40,761 nt of DNA from CAZPZZ01 sp964591245 (GCA_964591245.1 CAZPZZ010000024.1:1-40761), one strand, 5' to 3'; positions 7,672-16,653 are shown, numbered from the stretch's first letter. A program made the numbers and translations. Notes: generated by a model from the sequence alone, not told the origin.

Positions 7672-9138
7672 ATGTCGCAATCAGCGCAGCTCAAGAAACG
7701 CCTCCGCAGCTTGGAAGCGCATCTATCTCAGGAAAACCCGATCCTGTTACGAGCGGTCGCCAGCTTTCGGAAACTGGATAAGGTCGCGCAGGGACTCGGC
7801 ATCCTCGAGAGGGACGAATCATACGCGACGCAAATCTCCTGGTGGCCCATGGTGGCCGTGCTTGGCACCTATTCGTCGGGCAAGTCGACATTCATCAATC
7901 ATTTCCTCGGACAACCGCTGCAACTGACCGGGAATCAAGCCGTCGACGACCGCTTCACGATCGTCTCCTACAGTCATGAAGCGGAAGGCAAATCGCTACC
8001 GGGGCTCGCCCTCGATGCCGATCCCCGCTTCCCGTTCTTCAACCTGAGCCGCTCGATTGAAGGCATCGCCGCTGGCGAGGGACGTCGCATTGACGCATAT
8101 CTCCAGCTCAAGACCTGCCGGAGCGAGAAGGTGCGCGGCAAAATTCTCGTGGATTCACCCGGCTTCGACGCGGACGCCCAACGGGACTCTACGCTTCGTA
8201 TTACCGACCACATCATTGACCTGTCGGATCTCGTACTCGTGTTCTTCGATGCGCGACACCCCGAGGCAGGCACGATGCGCGACACCCTGGATCATCTCGT
8301 CGCGCGGACCATCAATCGACCCGATTCGAGCAAATTCCTTTACGTGTTAAATCAGATCGACACCACCGCTCGTGAGGACAACCCTGAAGATGTCATCGCC
8401 TCGTGGCAACGCGCACTCGCGCAGAAGGGACTCATCGCCGGACGGTTCTACCGCATCTACAACCCTGACGCCGCCGTGCCGATTGACGACGAAACGCTTC
8501 GGTTGCGGTACGAAACGAAACGGGACGTCGACTTAGACGAAATTCATACGCGCATGGGTCACGTAGGCGTCGACCGCGCCTACCGCGTCATCGGTGTCCT
8601 CGAGCAGACCGCTCAGGGGTTCCTGGAACGGTTCATCCCCAGGCTGCAGACGCTGCTGGCTCAATGGCGACGCGAGGTCATTTGGCTCGACACCCTGGTC
8701 TTCGGGGTCATCCTGACAGCGGTACTCATCTGGACGTTTTGGACTGGTACCTGGGAGGGAATGCGCTTTTTTCACCCAACCTGGAGCACCGTGTGGAATG
8801 CCCCAGATCAGTGGAGGTATCTCGCCTTGGGTGTGGTGTTTGGACTGATCGGCTATGGGCACCTGACCCTCCGGCGACTCGCCGCCCGGGACGTACTCGC
8901 GAAACTGGACACAGAACTCGCCGACACTACCGACGTGCTGTCGAAAAGCCTTCCGCAAGCGTTTCTGAAAAGTACACGCGTCTGGCGCAGTATTTTCCTT
9001 CGTCAACCGGCCGGATGGGGCCCTGGCACCAGACGACGTGTTAGTGAAGTGCAGTCCGAGGCCAATGCCTACGTGCAAGATCTCAACGACCGCTTCACCG
9101 ATCCGTCCGGTGCGCCGGTCGACCCAGACGCCTTTTGA
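7672..9138 (+). CDS. Dynamin-like membrane GTPase
   Basis: The start is ATG 7672, nine bases after AGAGGA. The 488-residue product has a short helical N-terminus and then a dynamin/EHD-type GTPase domain. It shows the P-loop GTYSSGKST (about 65-73), the switch threonine region (DDRFTIVSY), the G3 motif DSPGFD and the G4 motif NQID. Behind the G domain, two hydrophobic segments (LDTLVFGVILTAVLIWTFW and YLALGVVFGLIGYG, about 340-415) form a membrane hairpin, followed by a charged helical tail. Bacterial dynamin-like proteins of this build bind and remodel membranes; the role here is inferred from family. Its stop lies 7 bp from the convergent ABC operon end. It is not obviously part of any neighbouring operon. 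Confidence 0.82.
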   Translation: MSQSAQLKKRLRSLEAHLSQENPILLRAVASFRKLDKVAQGLGILERDESYATQISWWPMVAVLGTYSSGKSTFINHFLGQPLQLTGNQAVDDRFTIVSYSHEAEGKSLPGLALDADPRFPFFNLSRSIEGIAAGEGRRIDAYLQLKTCRSEKVRGKILVDSPGFDADAQRDSTLRITDHIIDLSDLVLVFFDARHPEAGTMRDTLDHLVARTINRPDSSKFLYVLNQIDTTAREDNPEDVIASWQRALAQKGLIAGRFYRIYNPDAAVPIDDETLRLRYETKRDVDLDEIHTRMGHVGVDRAYRVIGVLEQTAQGFLERFIPRLQTLLAQWRREVIWLDTLVFGVILTAVLIWTFWTGTWEGMRFFHPTWSTVWNAPDQWRYLALGVVFGLIGYGHLTLRRLAARDVLAKLDTELADTTDVLSKSLPQAFLKSTRVWRSIFLRQPAGWGPGTRRRVSEVQSEANAYVQDLNDRFTDPSGAPVDPDAF

Positions 9139-9145
9139 TCACGCC

Positions 9146-9784
9146 TCAGGGAAGGTGAAGGGTGCGCCCCCCGGCCGCCTCCGCGTCGGCGGCATCATGA
9201 GTGACCAGCAGGACCGGCAGTTTCCACTGACGCGCGCGCTCGAAGACGAGAGCACGGATCTGCTTGCGAAGCGTGGTATCCAGTCCGGAAAATGGCTCGT
9301 CCAACAAGAGCGCCCGTGGCTCGGAAAGCAACATCCGCATCAATGCCACACGCGCGCGCTGTCCTCCCGACAACGTCGCCGGATCACGATCTGCATACCC
9401 CGCAAGCCCGACATCCTGCAATGCCAGTTCAACCCGCCGTCGTCGCTCGGCGCGGTCGTTCACGGCCGGGGGAAGACCAAACGCGAGATTCCCGCCCACA
9501 GAGAGATGAGGAAAGAGAAGCTCGTCTTGAAACAGGATTCCAATCTGACGAGCCTCGGGAGACCACGAGGTGATCTCCTGCCCATCGAGCCAGATTCTGC
9601 CTCGTACCTCAAACACCGGACCAACCGTTCCAACGATGACCGACAGCAATGTCGATTTACCAGCCCCCGACGGTCCCATGACGGTAAGTATCTGGCCTGG
9701 CTCCACCCGTTCATCGAGAGACACGAGTCGTGTCCCAGACACGCTGATAACCACACCGTCCAGGTGCAAGCCTGCATCACCCAT
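9146..9784 (-). CDS. ynjD: ABC transporter ATP-binding protein, YnjD type
   Basis: The ATPase subunit of a binding-protein-dependent importer, 212 residues from the ATG at 9784. Visible motifs are Walker A GPSGAGKST, the Q-loop segment RQIGILFQDELLFPHLSVG, the signature LSGGQRARVAL, Walker B ALLLDEPFSGLD and the switch His in LLVTHD. The RQIGILFQD...LLF segment and the DPATLSGGQRARVAL block closely match Escherichia coli YnjD as I recall it. The start codon overlaps the end of the permease gene by 8 bp, so translation is coupled. The open frame extends further upstream, but only inside the permease gene. It is the last gene of the minus-strand operon. Confidence 0.9.
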   Translation of the reverse strand: MGDAGLHLDGVVISVSGTRLVSLDERVEPGQILTVMGPSGAGKSTLLSVIVGTVGPVFEVRGRIWLDGQEITSWSPEARQIGILFQDELLFPHLSVGGNLAFGLPPAVNDRAERRRRVELALQDVGLAGYADRDPATLSGGQRARVALMRMLLSEPRALLLDEPFSGLDTTLRKQIRALVFERARQWKLPVLLVTHDAADAEAAGGRTLHLP

Positions 9785-11468
9785 CGAGCATCCCTCGCCG
9801 GCGTCGCCAGACGATCCTGGGAAGTGTGACCGCCGCAAGAAACGGTAGCAGTGAGGCGACGGTCTGCACCAGCGCGTAGACACCAATCACTCGGCGGTCG
9901 CCCCCAGAGGCCAACGCGACAGCGTCAGTCGCCAGCGTCTGCACCCGGCCCGCACCAACCAGCAGCGTGGGCAAATACTGTCCCACCGACACGGCGATGC
10001 CGACTGCCGTCGCATTCAGGGCCACGCGCAGCAACATCGGCAGACGGAGCGCCCAGAACACCCGGTCGGGCCCAGCCCTCAGCGCCGCAGCCACGGCCGC
10101 GTAGCGCGGATCCCACGCCCGAAACGCATCGGCAAGGGTCAGGAACACATACGGCAGCACAAATACCAGATGGGCAAATACGACCGCACCCCGATCGGCG
10201 TCGACACCAGCCACCAAGGCAAGGGTCTGCAAGCCCATCAAGAACGCGACTTGAGGAACCAGCAAGGGAACATAGAGGAGCCAGAGCGCGCGGGACATCC
10301 AAAACCGCCCGTAACGATGCTCAGCCTCCAAACAGGCCAGACCAAGAGCCAACGCCACACCAGTCGCCACCACGGCGACGAACACCGTCTCGCCCAGTGG
10401 TCCCCACACGTCAGGCCCGTAGCGTTGCCAACTCCGAAGGCTCACTGCATCCGGAAGCCAATCCGGAAAGCTCCAGAATCCAGCCACCGACCATACGGCC
10501 AGAGCGCAAACACCGCTGATCACCGTTCCGACCACGATCAGCCCCACCGTTCCCCCGAGCGGTCGACCGATCTCCAACACACGACCACGCCCGCCCTGCT
10601 CGATCCAGCGCCGTCCTACTCCTACCACCACCACCTCTGCCCCACGCCACACAAGGATGCCCCCAAGGACCACCCCAAACTGCACGACAGCCGCAGCCGA
10701 GGCAAGAAGCCGCCGCGAGAGGTCCGGGTCACTCATCCATCGCACAATCTGCACCGCCAGCGTGGGCGGGGTATTCGGGCCAAGAATAATGGCGACGTCA
10801 ACCACCGACAGCGAGTACGCCAGTACGGCATACACCGGAAGCCTGATCTGGGCATAGACCCCGGGAAAGACGACCTTGATCCAGGCTGTTAGGCGAGCGT
10901 AGCCAAGTGCCTGAGCGACGGTCGTCCTCTGCACCGAGGGGATGGAACCCACCGCACTCAACGTCATCAAGAGGAGGAAAGGTACCTCCTTCGTCACAAG
11001 TCCAATGATTAACGCAAATCCCCAAGGGTCCTGGATGATCAGCAGATCTGGCGGCCGCTCCCACCCTGTAGCCCACGGCGACAGCCCCCGCGCAATCCAC
11101 CCCGACGGAGCGATCAAAAACGCGAGTCCGAACGCTGCGGCGGCATGCGGTACCGCCAGCAACGGGGCCAGCATGCGCTCAAACGCCAGGAACATGCCAT
11201 GGCCCTGCCAACTAGCACACAAGAAGATGACAACCGCGAGGGAAATCAGGGTCGCAGCGAAACCCGTCGTGACGCTGAGGGTCAGCGCGCGAGAGACGCC
11301 AGGCCAGGCCCCGAGAGCCTCGAAGGCTTCGAAACCAAGCCCGTACTCTCCAAGAACCGGAAACCAGCCAAATGCCGGGCCCAGTGTACCGACCAGCCCA
11401 ATCGACACCGGTCCCAGCATCACGACCAGCGTGATCACCGGGGCCCACGCCAACCCGCGATAGCCCAT
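9777..11468 (-). CDS. ynjC: ABC transporter permease with two fused membrane domains, YnjC type
   Basis: A 563-residue inner-membrane permease with two tandem BPD_transp_1 halves in one chain, about 12 membrane segments. Each half carries an EAA-type coupling loop: one around VAQALGYARLTAWIKVVFPG and one around VAAALRAGPDRVFWALRLP, the sites that dock on the ATPase. Fused double permeases of this length occur in the ThiP and YnjC families. The neighbouring binding protein and ATPase point to YnjC. It starts 18 bp after the binding-protein stop and its end overlaps ynjD. The transported substrate of the YnjBCD system is not known to me. Confidence 0.9.
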   Translation of the reverse strand: MGYRGLAWAPVITLVVMLGPVSIGLVGTLGPAFGWFPVLGEYGLGFEAFEALGAWPGVSRALTLSVTTGFAATLISLAVVIFLCASWQGHGMFLAFERMLAPLLAVPHAAAAFGLAFLIAPSGWIARGLSPWATGWERPPDLLIIQDPWGFALIIGLVTKEVPFLLLMTLSAVGSIPSVQRTTVAQALGYARLTAWIKVVFPGVYAQIRLPVYAVLAYSLSVVDVAIILGPNTPPTLAVQIVRWMSDPDLSRRLLASAAAVVQFGVVLGGILVWRGAEVVVVGVGRRWIEQGGRGRVLEIGRPLGGTVGLIVVGTVISGVCALAVWSVAGFWSFPDWLPDAVSLRSWQRYGPDVWGPLGETVFVAVVATGVALALGLACLEAEHRYGRFWMSRALWLLYVPLLVPQVAFLMGLQTLALVAGVDADRGAVVFAHLVFVLPYVFLTLADAFRAWDPRYAAVAAALRAGPDRVFWALRLPMLLRVALNATAVGIAVSVGQYLPTLLVGAGRVQTLATDAVALASGGDRRVIGVYALVQTVASLLPFLAAVTLPRIVWRRRRGMLDG

Positions 11469-11486
11469 CAGCGCAACGAGTGACCG

Positions 11487-12698
11487 TTACTTCAGTAGTA
11501 CACCGAAACGGGCCACCCAATCCTCCTCGAGCCGATTCATCCAACTGGGATGTGGCTCGGGTATCGTCCTCCGCCCCGTGGCGGGAGACAGTACGATATT
11601 TCCTCGCTCCAGGCGTTCAAAACGAGCCCGGTCCTCCCCTGAAAGTTTTTCCAGAGACAGCACGGTGTCATTCCCCCAAATGACGGGATCTAATTTACGG
11701 AGTTGGGCTTCGGGTGACAGCAGGAAATTGGCCAGTACGAGTGCCCCTGCCTTCGCGGTGGCATTGTAGGGAATAGCCAAGAAACTCGCGTTGCTGATCG
11801 TGCCAGCGTCGAGCACGGCGGTACGCACGGTATCTGGCAATTCAAAATTCTCAATCGCGGCCGAGGCTTCATGCGGATTGAAACTAATGGCGAGGTCGAT
11901 CTCCCCATCGGCCATCAGCTGAATCTGACGGGGTCCGTTCTGCGGGTACGCCGCGCCCGATCGCCAGAGATGCGGAGTCAATGCATCCATGTACCGCCAG
12001 AGTCGTGCAGCCGCAGTGGTGTAATCGACGCTATTGACCCGCCTCCTGAATACGCCGGAGTCCGGCGTCAACTCATACAACACTTGTTTCAGAAAGGTCG
12101 TCCCGAGATGGTCGGGAGGCTGCGGAAACGTGAAGCGTCCCGGGTTCCGCTCAGCCCACGTCAGCAGTGCCGGGATGGTCCGCGGCGCTCGTTCAACACG
12201 GGCGCTGTCGTAATAAAACACCAGGTGCGCCATGCCCCAGGGAGCTTCGTACCCCTCTGTGGGGACCATGAAATCCAGTGTTACGGCCGGCTTGCCCGCG
12301 ATATCAACGTATTGCCAATTCGGCAACGCCTCCACCCAAGGCCCAAAGAGCAGCGCCTGGCTCTTCAGCGCCTGGAAATTCTCGCCGTTGATCCAGATGA
12401 GATCCACGGCGCCACCGTGGTCATGCCCCGCGGCCTTCTCGGCCACCACCCGGCTCACCGCCTCCGCGGTATCAGAGAGCTTGACGTGCTCCACCGTGAC
12501 GCCAAATTGTTCAGCGACCTGCCGGGACGCCCAGGCAATGTACGCATTGGCTCGAGGGAAGCCAGCCCACGCGTGCCAGTAGACGGTCTGTCCATACGCC
12601 CTGGCAAGAACGGCATCCCAATCGTTCGGGTCCGGTTCAGCAACCGCAGCCGGAGCGCATAGCAGACACACGATGACCGCAGTAGCAACTCGGGTCAT
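11487..12698 (-). CDS. ynjB: ABC transporter periplasmic substrate-binding protein, YnjB type
   Basis: A 403-residue exported binding protein with a Sec signal (residues 1-20, ending APAAVA). Long stretches match the E. coli YnjB family as I recall it: GQTVYWHAWAG near the N-terminus, GGAVDLIWINGENFQALK, LPNWQYVD, NFLLSPEAQLRKLDP.VWG and the C-terminal EPHPSWMNRLEEDW. The conserved ENF and aromatic residues would line a ligand cleft. Its ATG overlaps the stop of the radical SAM gene (ATGA), so the two are translationally coupled. E. coli ynjBCD has no established substrate. The coupled radical SAM gene is the best clue here: the ligand might be its product or a related metabolite, but that is inference. 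Confidence 0.9.
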   Translation of the reverse strand: MTRVATAVIVCLLCAPAAVAEPDPNDWDAVLARAYGQTVYWHAWAGFPRANAYIAWASRQVAEQFGVTVEHVKLSDTAEAVSRVVAEKAAGHDHGGAVDLIWINGENFQALKSQALLFGPWVEALPNWQYVDIAGKPAVTLDFMVPTEGYEAPWGMAHLVFYYDSARVERAPRTIPALLTWAERNPGRFTFPQPPDHLGTTFLKQVLYELTPDSGVFRRRVNSVDYTTAAARLWRYMDALTPHLWRSGAAYPQNGPRQIQLMADGEIDLAISFNPHEASAAIENFELPDTVRTAVLDAGTISNASFLAIPYNATAKAGALVLANFLLSPEAQLRKLDPVIWGNDTVLSLEKLSGEDRARFERLERGNIVLSPATGRRTIPEPHPSWMNRLEEDWVARFGVLLK

Positions 12699-13807
12699 GG
12701 GTTGAGACCCGGCCGCATTCGAGAACGGCGACGCAGCTCCGTCTCGCCCCGCGCCCGACGCATGCGCTCGGCCCGAAGGTGCTCGAGCGTCGGCCCCAAC
12801 ACTTCCTCGTGGAACCGGTCACATCCGATACATAAATTACGATAGGGCTCACCACTCGCCGTGGTGGTACGGGAAGCCTCAAGGAATCTGGCCACACTCC
12901 ATCCCTGGGTCAGCCCCATTCGCTCCGGATGCCCCATGGCGACCGCCTCGAACGCCGGGTGACCAATCAAGCTGTCGAGAATGTCGTCGAGACGTTCTTC
13001 GCGCAGACTCCCCAACGGCCTTGCCGTCTTGAGACAACAGGGAAACACGTCGCCATTCGGGTCCACCGACACCTCAGACCCGGAAAACCCTCGACGTAGA
13101 AAGTTCAATCCACCAGACCACGCGTTACAGAAGTTGTCCTCGATGGTAGCGGTGGACAGCGAATGCTCCCATGCGCGACCACGTGGCCAGATCTTGCCAA
13201 TCCAAGCGTCCTCCGTCGCCCCGAAGAAAGAATATCTGGGCCGATCGTCCTCTACCGCATCCGCCTCGCCCTCGTGAAGTGGCGTGACCCCATCCCACAT
13301 GCCCGCCGCCTCGAAGATCGCCCGCAGGTCCGCTTCGATCGCAACGCGTTTCTGTCCTTCCATCCCCACGTGGAAGTCGTCCATTCCAGCGCATGACACC
13401 ATCCAGACGCCTCGCGCCAGCAGCTCATCAACTATCTCGGCTGTAACAAGATCACCCGTGGTTTGCACCACGACCCGGACCCGCTGATCGGCGTACCGCG
13501 CGTGAATCGCTTCAAGCACGGGGTACAGAACCTCCTCGCGCACCGGATCAACCAGCACCTCACCACCTGCCAGAACGATGCGCCCTGGCCGGCGCACGTA
13601 GCCGCCGGATGCCGTCTCTGAGGGCGCAGACAAATCGAGATACGTGAAATCCTCTGGTAAATGGTCGATTACCAGTGGAAACGTGGCTTTCGCCTCGTTC
13701 ACGACGCGACGCAGATCCTCTCCGACATAGGGCCGAAACCGCGTCTCATAGCAATGGGTGCACCTGCGATGGCAGGCCCAACACAGGACGTAATAAATAC
13801 TCTCCAC
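12695..13807 (-). CDS. Radical SAM/SPASM domain protein coupled to YnjBCD
   Basis: The 370-residue product starts at GTG 13807, the first start after an in-frame TGA. The radical SAM cluster motif C-x3-C-x2-C is Cys12, Cys16 and Cys19, with an extra Cys at 9. The GGE motif that contacts SAM is at 81-83. The C-terminal third has a SPASM-like set: Cys227, a CC pair at 257-258 in DVFPCCLK after the typical DPNGD turn, and C-x2-C at 326/329. SPASM proteins often carry auxiliary 4Fe-4S clusters and modify peptides or enzymes. No precursor-peptide gene is visible nearby; the 101 bp upstream hold none. The gene overlaps ynjB by 4 bp. Its substrate is unknown. Confidence 0.88.
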   Translation of the reverse strand: MESIYYVLCWACHRRCTHCYETRFRPYVGEDLRRVVNEAKATFPLVIDHLPEDFTYLDLSAPSETASGGYVRRPGRIVLAGGEVLVDPVREEVLYPVLEAIHARYADQRVRVVVQTTGDLVTAEIVDELLARGVWMVSCAGMDDFHVGMEGQKRVAIEADLRAIFEAAGMWDGVTPLHEGEADAVEDDRPRYSFFGATEDAWIGKIWPRGRAWEHSLSTATIEDNFCNAWSGGLNFLRRGFSGSEVSVDPNGDVFPCCLKTARPLGSLREERLDDILDSLIGHPAFEAVAMGHPERMGLTQGWSVARFLEASRTTTASGEPYRNLCIGCDRFHEEVLGPTLEHLRAERMRRARGETELRRRSRMRPGLNP

Positions 13808-13840
13808 GGGTCATCTACCACACACCTGGGTGCTCATCCT

Positions 13841-13857
13841 CGGCCCGGCTCACGGGC
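13841..13857. repeat. Short hairpin between propeller and radical SAM genes
   Basis: GGCCCG (13841-13846) pairs with CGGGCC (13852-13857) over a five-base loop, in the 101-bp gap between two minus-strand genes. It has no T tract. It might partly separate expression of the upstream pair from the radical SAM-ynj genes. Confidence 0.3.
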
Positions 13858-13908
13858 CCGTCCACCGACAACGGCGAGTACCGCAGGTACGACGTCACTC
13901 CACAGTAA

Positions 13909-14922
13909 TCATTCGAGCGGGAACCGTGCAATCCGGTCAGATCCGGCAATCCCCCCCACCCAAATTTCATCATCGACCTGCAGGCCTACGGTACCCAGAA
14001 TGAACAGGTCATTGGACGGATACCGGACAAGTTCCTCCGCCGTCAGCGCATCTGGATCAATTCGCGCCACGCGGGACGTGACCCCCTCACAGGCTCGCTC
14101 CCCGAGGCACTGAAAAATCGCCTCCGGAGTCTCTCCCCGATGACCGGCCGCGAGCAACGACCCATCTGGGGCCCATCGCACGTTGTCGATGTGAAAGCCT
14201 ACCGCTACCGCAACCCGCTGGACCGGGTTCTGCCCTCGAGACAATCGGATAAGTGACTGGGTCCCCCATCCCCCGACATACAGCCAACGACCATCCGATG
14301 ACGCGACAAGCCCGTTGGGGCCGTTCGTCTCGCTCCCCGGCACCTCACTCCATCCGCGACCTGGCCGCCATTCCCAGAGTCGTCCCACCGGACGACTGAA
14401 TTGAGTCGCCACAAAACCACCCCCTGGCACGGCGGCCACCGAATTGAAAGCCACACCGTCAGGAGCGAGTACACATCCGGTCCAGGTCAGGTCCGGAGTG
14501 CTTCCACCCGCGTCGAGTTCAAAAATCTCGATCGCCTCATGAGCCCCATGGCGAACGACGTAGAGGGTATGTCGCCCGTCTTCGCCGACACGCAGATTCA
14601 GTCCATGTGGCCTGAACCCACCCGTAACAGGCCCCCCACAGCCGGTGAACGCCGGATCGAGCCTGGCGCGGTAGGAGGATACGGGAAAGAGCACCGTCGA
14701 CTGATGGTCCCGCGTGTCGGTGATGTACAGGTATCCATCGTCCTCCATTCCGGCCACGACAACCCAGGGCGTATCCGGAACCGCCACGAGATCTTCTGGG
14801 CTCACCGGTCCACACACAAACTCGACTCCCCCCTCCGCCTGACACTGTGCCGCCGCCACTCCCGGCAACACGACCACGCAAAGGACGAACATCCACGAAA
14901 TTCGGAGCCCCTGACCCGTCAT
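13909..14922 (-). CDS. Exported SMP-30/paraoxonase-like beta-propeller protein
   Basis: ATG 14922 is chosen because GGGAGGGAAGT lies just before it; an upstream in-frame extension is unsupported. The 337-residue product has a Sec signal ending near GVAAAQ. The mature part repeats propeller strands with the markers of the SMP-30/paraoxonase superfamily: FRPHGLNL, FNSVAAVPGGGFVAT, NGPNGLVASSDGRWLYVGG and HIDNVRWAPDGSLLAAGH. The conserved Asn residues of those blocks would hold a central calcium. Such enzymes hydrolyse lactones or aryl esters; which one cannot be told. It follows the membrane protein by 57 bp and precedes the radical SAM gene by about 100 bp, on the same strand. Confidence 0.8.
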   Translation of the reverse strand: MTGQGLRISWMFVLCVVVLPGVAAAQCQAEGGVEFVCGPVSPEDLVAVPDTPWVVVAGMEDDGYLYITDTRDHQSTVLFPVSSYRARLDPAFTGCGGPVTGGFRPHGLNLRVGEDGRHTLYVVRHGAHEAIEIFELDAGGSTPDLTWTGCVLAPDGVAFNSVAAVPGGGFVATQFSRPVGRLWEWRPGRGWSEVPGSETNGPNGLVASSDGRWLYVGGWGTQSLIRLSRGQNPVQRVAVAVGFHIDNVRWAPDGSLLAAGHRGETPEAIFQCLGERACEGVTSRVARIDPDALTAEELVRYPSNDLFILGTVGLQVDDEIWVGGIAGSDRIARFPLE

Positions 14923-14979
14923 ACTTCCCTCCCTCTCACAGAGCTGGATCCGCACCAACCCTCTCAATCCGCAGTGATT

Positions 14980-16524
14980 CTACTGTGCCGGGCCAGGCCT
15001 GCCCTCTCTCAACGCGTAGACCTGTAACGGGCCATAGGCCCCGACACGCGGAAGCGCCAGTCGTTGCTCGGTAATCAAATAGTCAAGCGCGTATCGCCCC
15101 GCGAGAGTCCTTGCCCGCAGAGGCGTCAGTTCCTCAAAATCACCGATGTCCTCAATACGCCGAGCAACCCGGTGGGCCACCTCCCGAGAATAGATCGCAA
15201 GCGCACTGTCCTTCACGACCTCCAAATAGACATCCTGCCTGCTGGCAGCGCGCACGCTACTCCCGTACCGCGCCGCGTGACCGGGATCGGCCAGGAAATG
15301 TGTGCCGATCGGTTGCTGCGCGGCCCAGTCCATCAACCGACTCCAATCCGTATCAGCCAGACCTACCTCAACCAGTGGACGATCCGGTTGCTCCACAAAT
15401 CCACGATAACCGCCTCGCAGTGTCGCCAGAAGCACGAACAGCAGGACGAGAAGCCGTCGCGGGACCGCGATCTGTTTGGTGGCCGATCCCGGCCCCTCGA
15501 AGACCAGCCACACCGCCAAGACCAACGTGAGCATCTCGGTAAGCCAGAACACCCGGTTCACCTGCAGCTGCACGGCCAGGGCCACCCCGGCGATGGAAAA
15601 CGGTGCTGACACCAAGAATACGGCAAGTAATAGTGCGACACCGCCCATCACAGCAGCCTCGTGCTCCGTCGCCGCTCCCTTCATGCGTCGGTACCAGAAA
15701 ATTCCGAACCCCACAGCCGCAATCGCAAAATTACTCAGCCACCCGGCCCACGACCAACCAGCCACCACCAGATAATCCTTGACCGCCAGTACTTCAAACC
15801 AGATCTCGTCGATGATCACAAACTGATCCCACAACGACTCGCCAAGCGTGAAGAGGACCACTCCCCCCCCAAGCAATATCCCCCCCACAGCCGGCTTCAC
15901 CGGCAGCCCACCACCGCAGATCGCGGCTCCGCCAATCAAGATCAAGAACCAGCCGCCAATCGTCGGGTGCACCAGCATCGCGAGCGCAACGACCACGAAC
16001 GCCCACCGTGTCCGGCCAGAAAGGAAGAACCCCAGAGCTGAAAGCCCGACCGCAAAAGCCAACAAACGCGGGTGGAAATAGCCCTCGACGGAGTTCGCGC
16101 CGGTATGAGGAATTCGATGCCGGAGGGTCACCACGACAAGCAATCCTCCAATGGTCCACCAACTCCGGTACAAGACCTTCCCCAGCGCCAAGAACGCGCC
16201 ATACAAGATAAGCAACGTTAGCAGGTGTGCAATCAGAAACGCGACGGGGAGTGACCATCCCGTCAGACGCACAAGCGGGGCAAACCAGTCGTCGAAGAGG
16301 AGCAGGCGGTCTTGCGCCCCGATCAGCTGTTCCGCATGCGGAAACAAGGCCGGCTCGAGTTCATCGAGCACCACCGGAATATAGAATGCCTGGTCCGACA
16401 CGGCATAGTGGTAGCCACCGGAGTTGAGGGTCAGCAGCACACAGAACGCCAGTGCACCAGTAACCACAGCCACCGGTACCAACAACGATCGCACGCCCCG
16501 TATAGTCCTCACAGACACAAACAT
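14980..16524 (-). CDS. Polytopic membrane protein of unknown function, GT-C-like topology
   Basis: A 514-residue inner-membrane protein with about 10-12 hydrophobic segments, for example VPVAVVTGALAFCVLLTL, AFLIAHLLTLLILYGAFLAL, WAFVVVALAMLVHPTIGGW and LLVLLFVLLATLRGG. The first periplasmic loop holds SDQAFYIPVVL. A C-terminal soluble domain (about 390-505) follows the last segment and includes DWAAQQPIGTHFLADPGHA. This plan, an acidic early loop, many membrane helices and a C-terminal exoplasmic domain, is seen in GT-C-type glycosyltransferases and in several uncharacterised membrane families. I cannot assign a reaction. It is the first gene of a six-gene minus-strand run and diverges from cytochrome module A. 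Confidence 0.75.
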   Translation of the reverse strand: MFVSVRTIRGVRSLLVPVAVVTGALAFCVLLTLNSGGYHYAVSDQAFYIPVVLDELEPALFPHAEQLIGAQDRLLLFDDWFAPLVRLTGWSLPVAFLIAHLLTLLILYGAFLALGKVLYRSWWTIGGLLVVVTLRHRIPHTGANSVEGYFHPRLLAFAVGLSALGFFLSGRTRWAFVVVALAMLVHPTIGGWFLILIGGAAICGGGLPVKPAVGGILLGGGVVLFTLGESLWDQFVIIDEIWFEVLAVKDYLVVAGWSWAGWLSNFAIAAVGFGIFWYRRMKGAATEHEAAVMGGVALLLAVFLVSAPFSIAGVALAVQLQVNRVFWLTEMLTLVLAVWLVFEGPGSATKQIAVPRRLLVLLFVLLATLRGGYRGFVEQPDRPLVEVGLADTDWSRLMDWAAQQPIGTHFLADPGHAARYGSSVRAASRQDVYLEVVKDSALAIYSREVAHRVARRIEDIGDFEELTPLRARTLAGRYALDYLITEQRLALPRVGAYGPLQVYALREGRPGPAQ

Positions 16525-16602
16525 GCTTGCACGAGACTGACGTTATCGCCGACGACAAAATGAAGGCCTCCTTCTGACCCTCGACTCCCGCCCTGACGAC
16601 GT

Positions 16603-16618
16603 GTAACATGCACGTTAC
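16603..16618. promoter_or_regulatory. Near-perfect 16-bp palindrome before cytochrome module A
   Basis: GTAACATGCACGTTAC is self-complementary except for one base pair. It lies 36-51 bp before the ATG at 16654, in the 129-bp region between divergent operons, a position where an operator for a dimeric regulator is expected. No regulator gene is adjacent, so binding is inferred only from symmetry and position. Confidence 0.4.
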
Positions 16619-16653
16619 TGGGTTTTCTACTTTTTCCATAGCCAGGGGTAATC

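Noticed and set aside
9038..9829. Long plus-strand open frame of 263 codons over ynjD
   Set aside because: It is antisense to a gene with all ABC ATPase motifs, is rich in Arg/Ser/Pro/His, and has no domain or ribosome site. It is a GC-driven shadow frame.
11871..12662. Plus-strand open frame of 263 codons over ynjB
   Set aside because: It is antisense to a well-recognised binding protein, with no family features.
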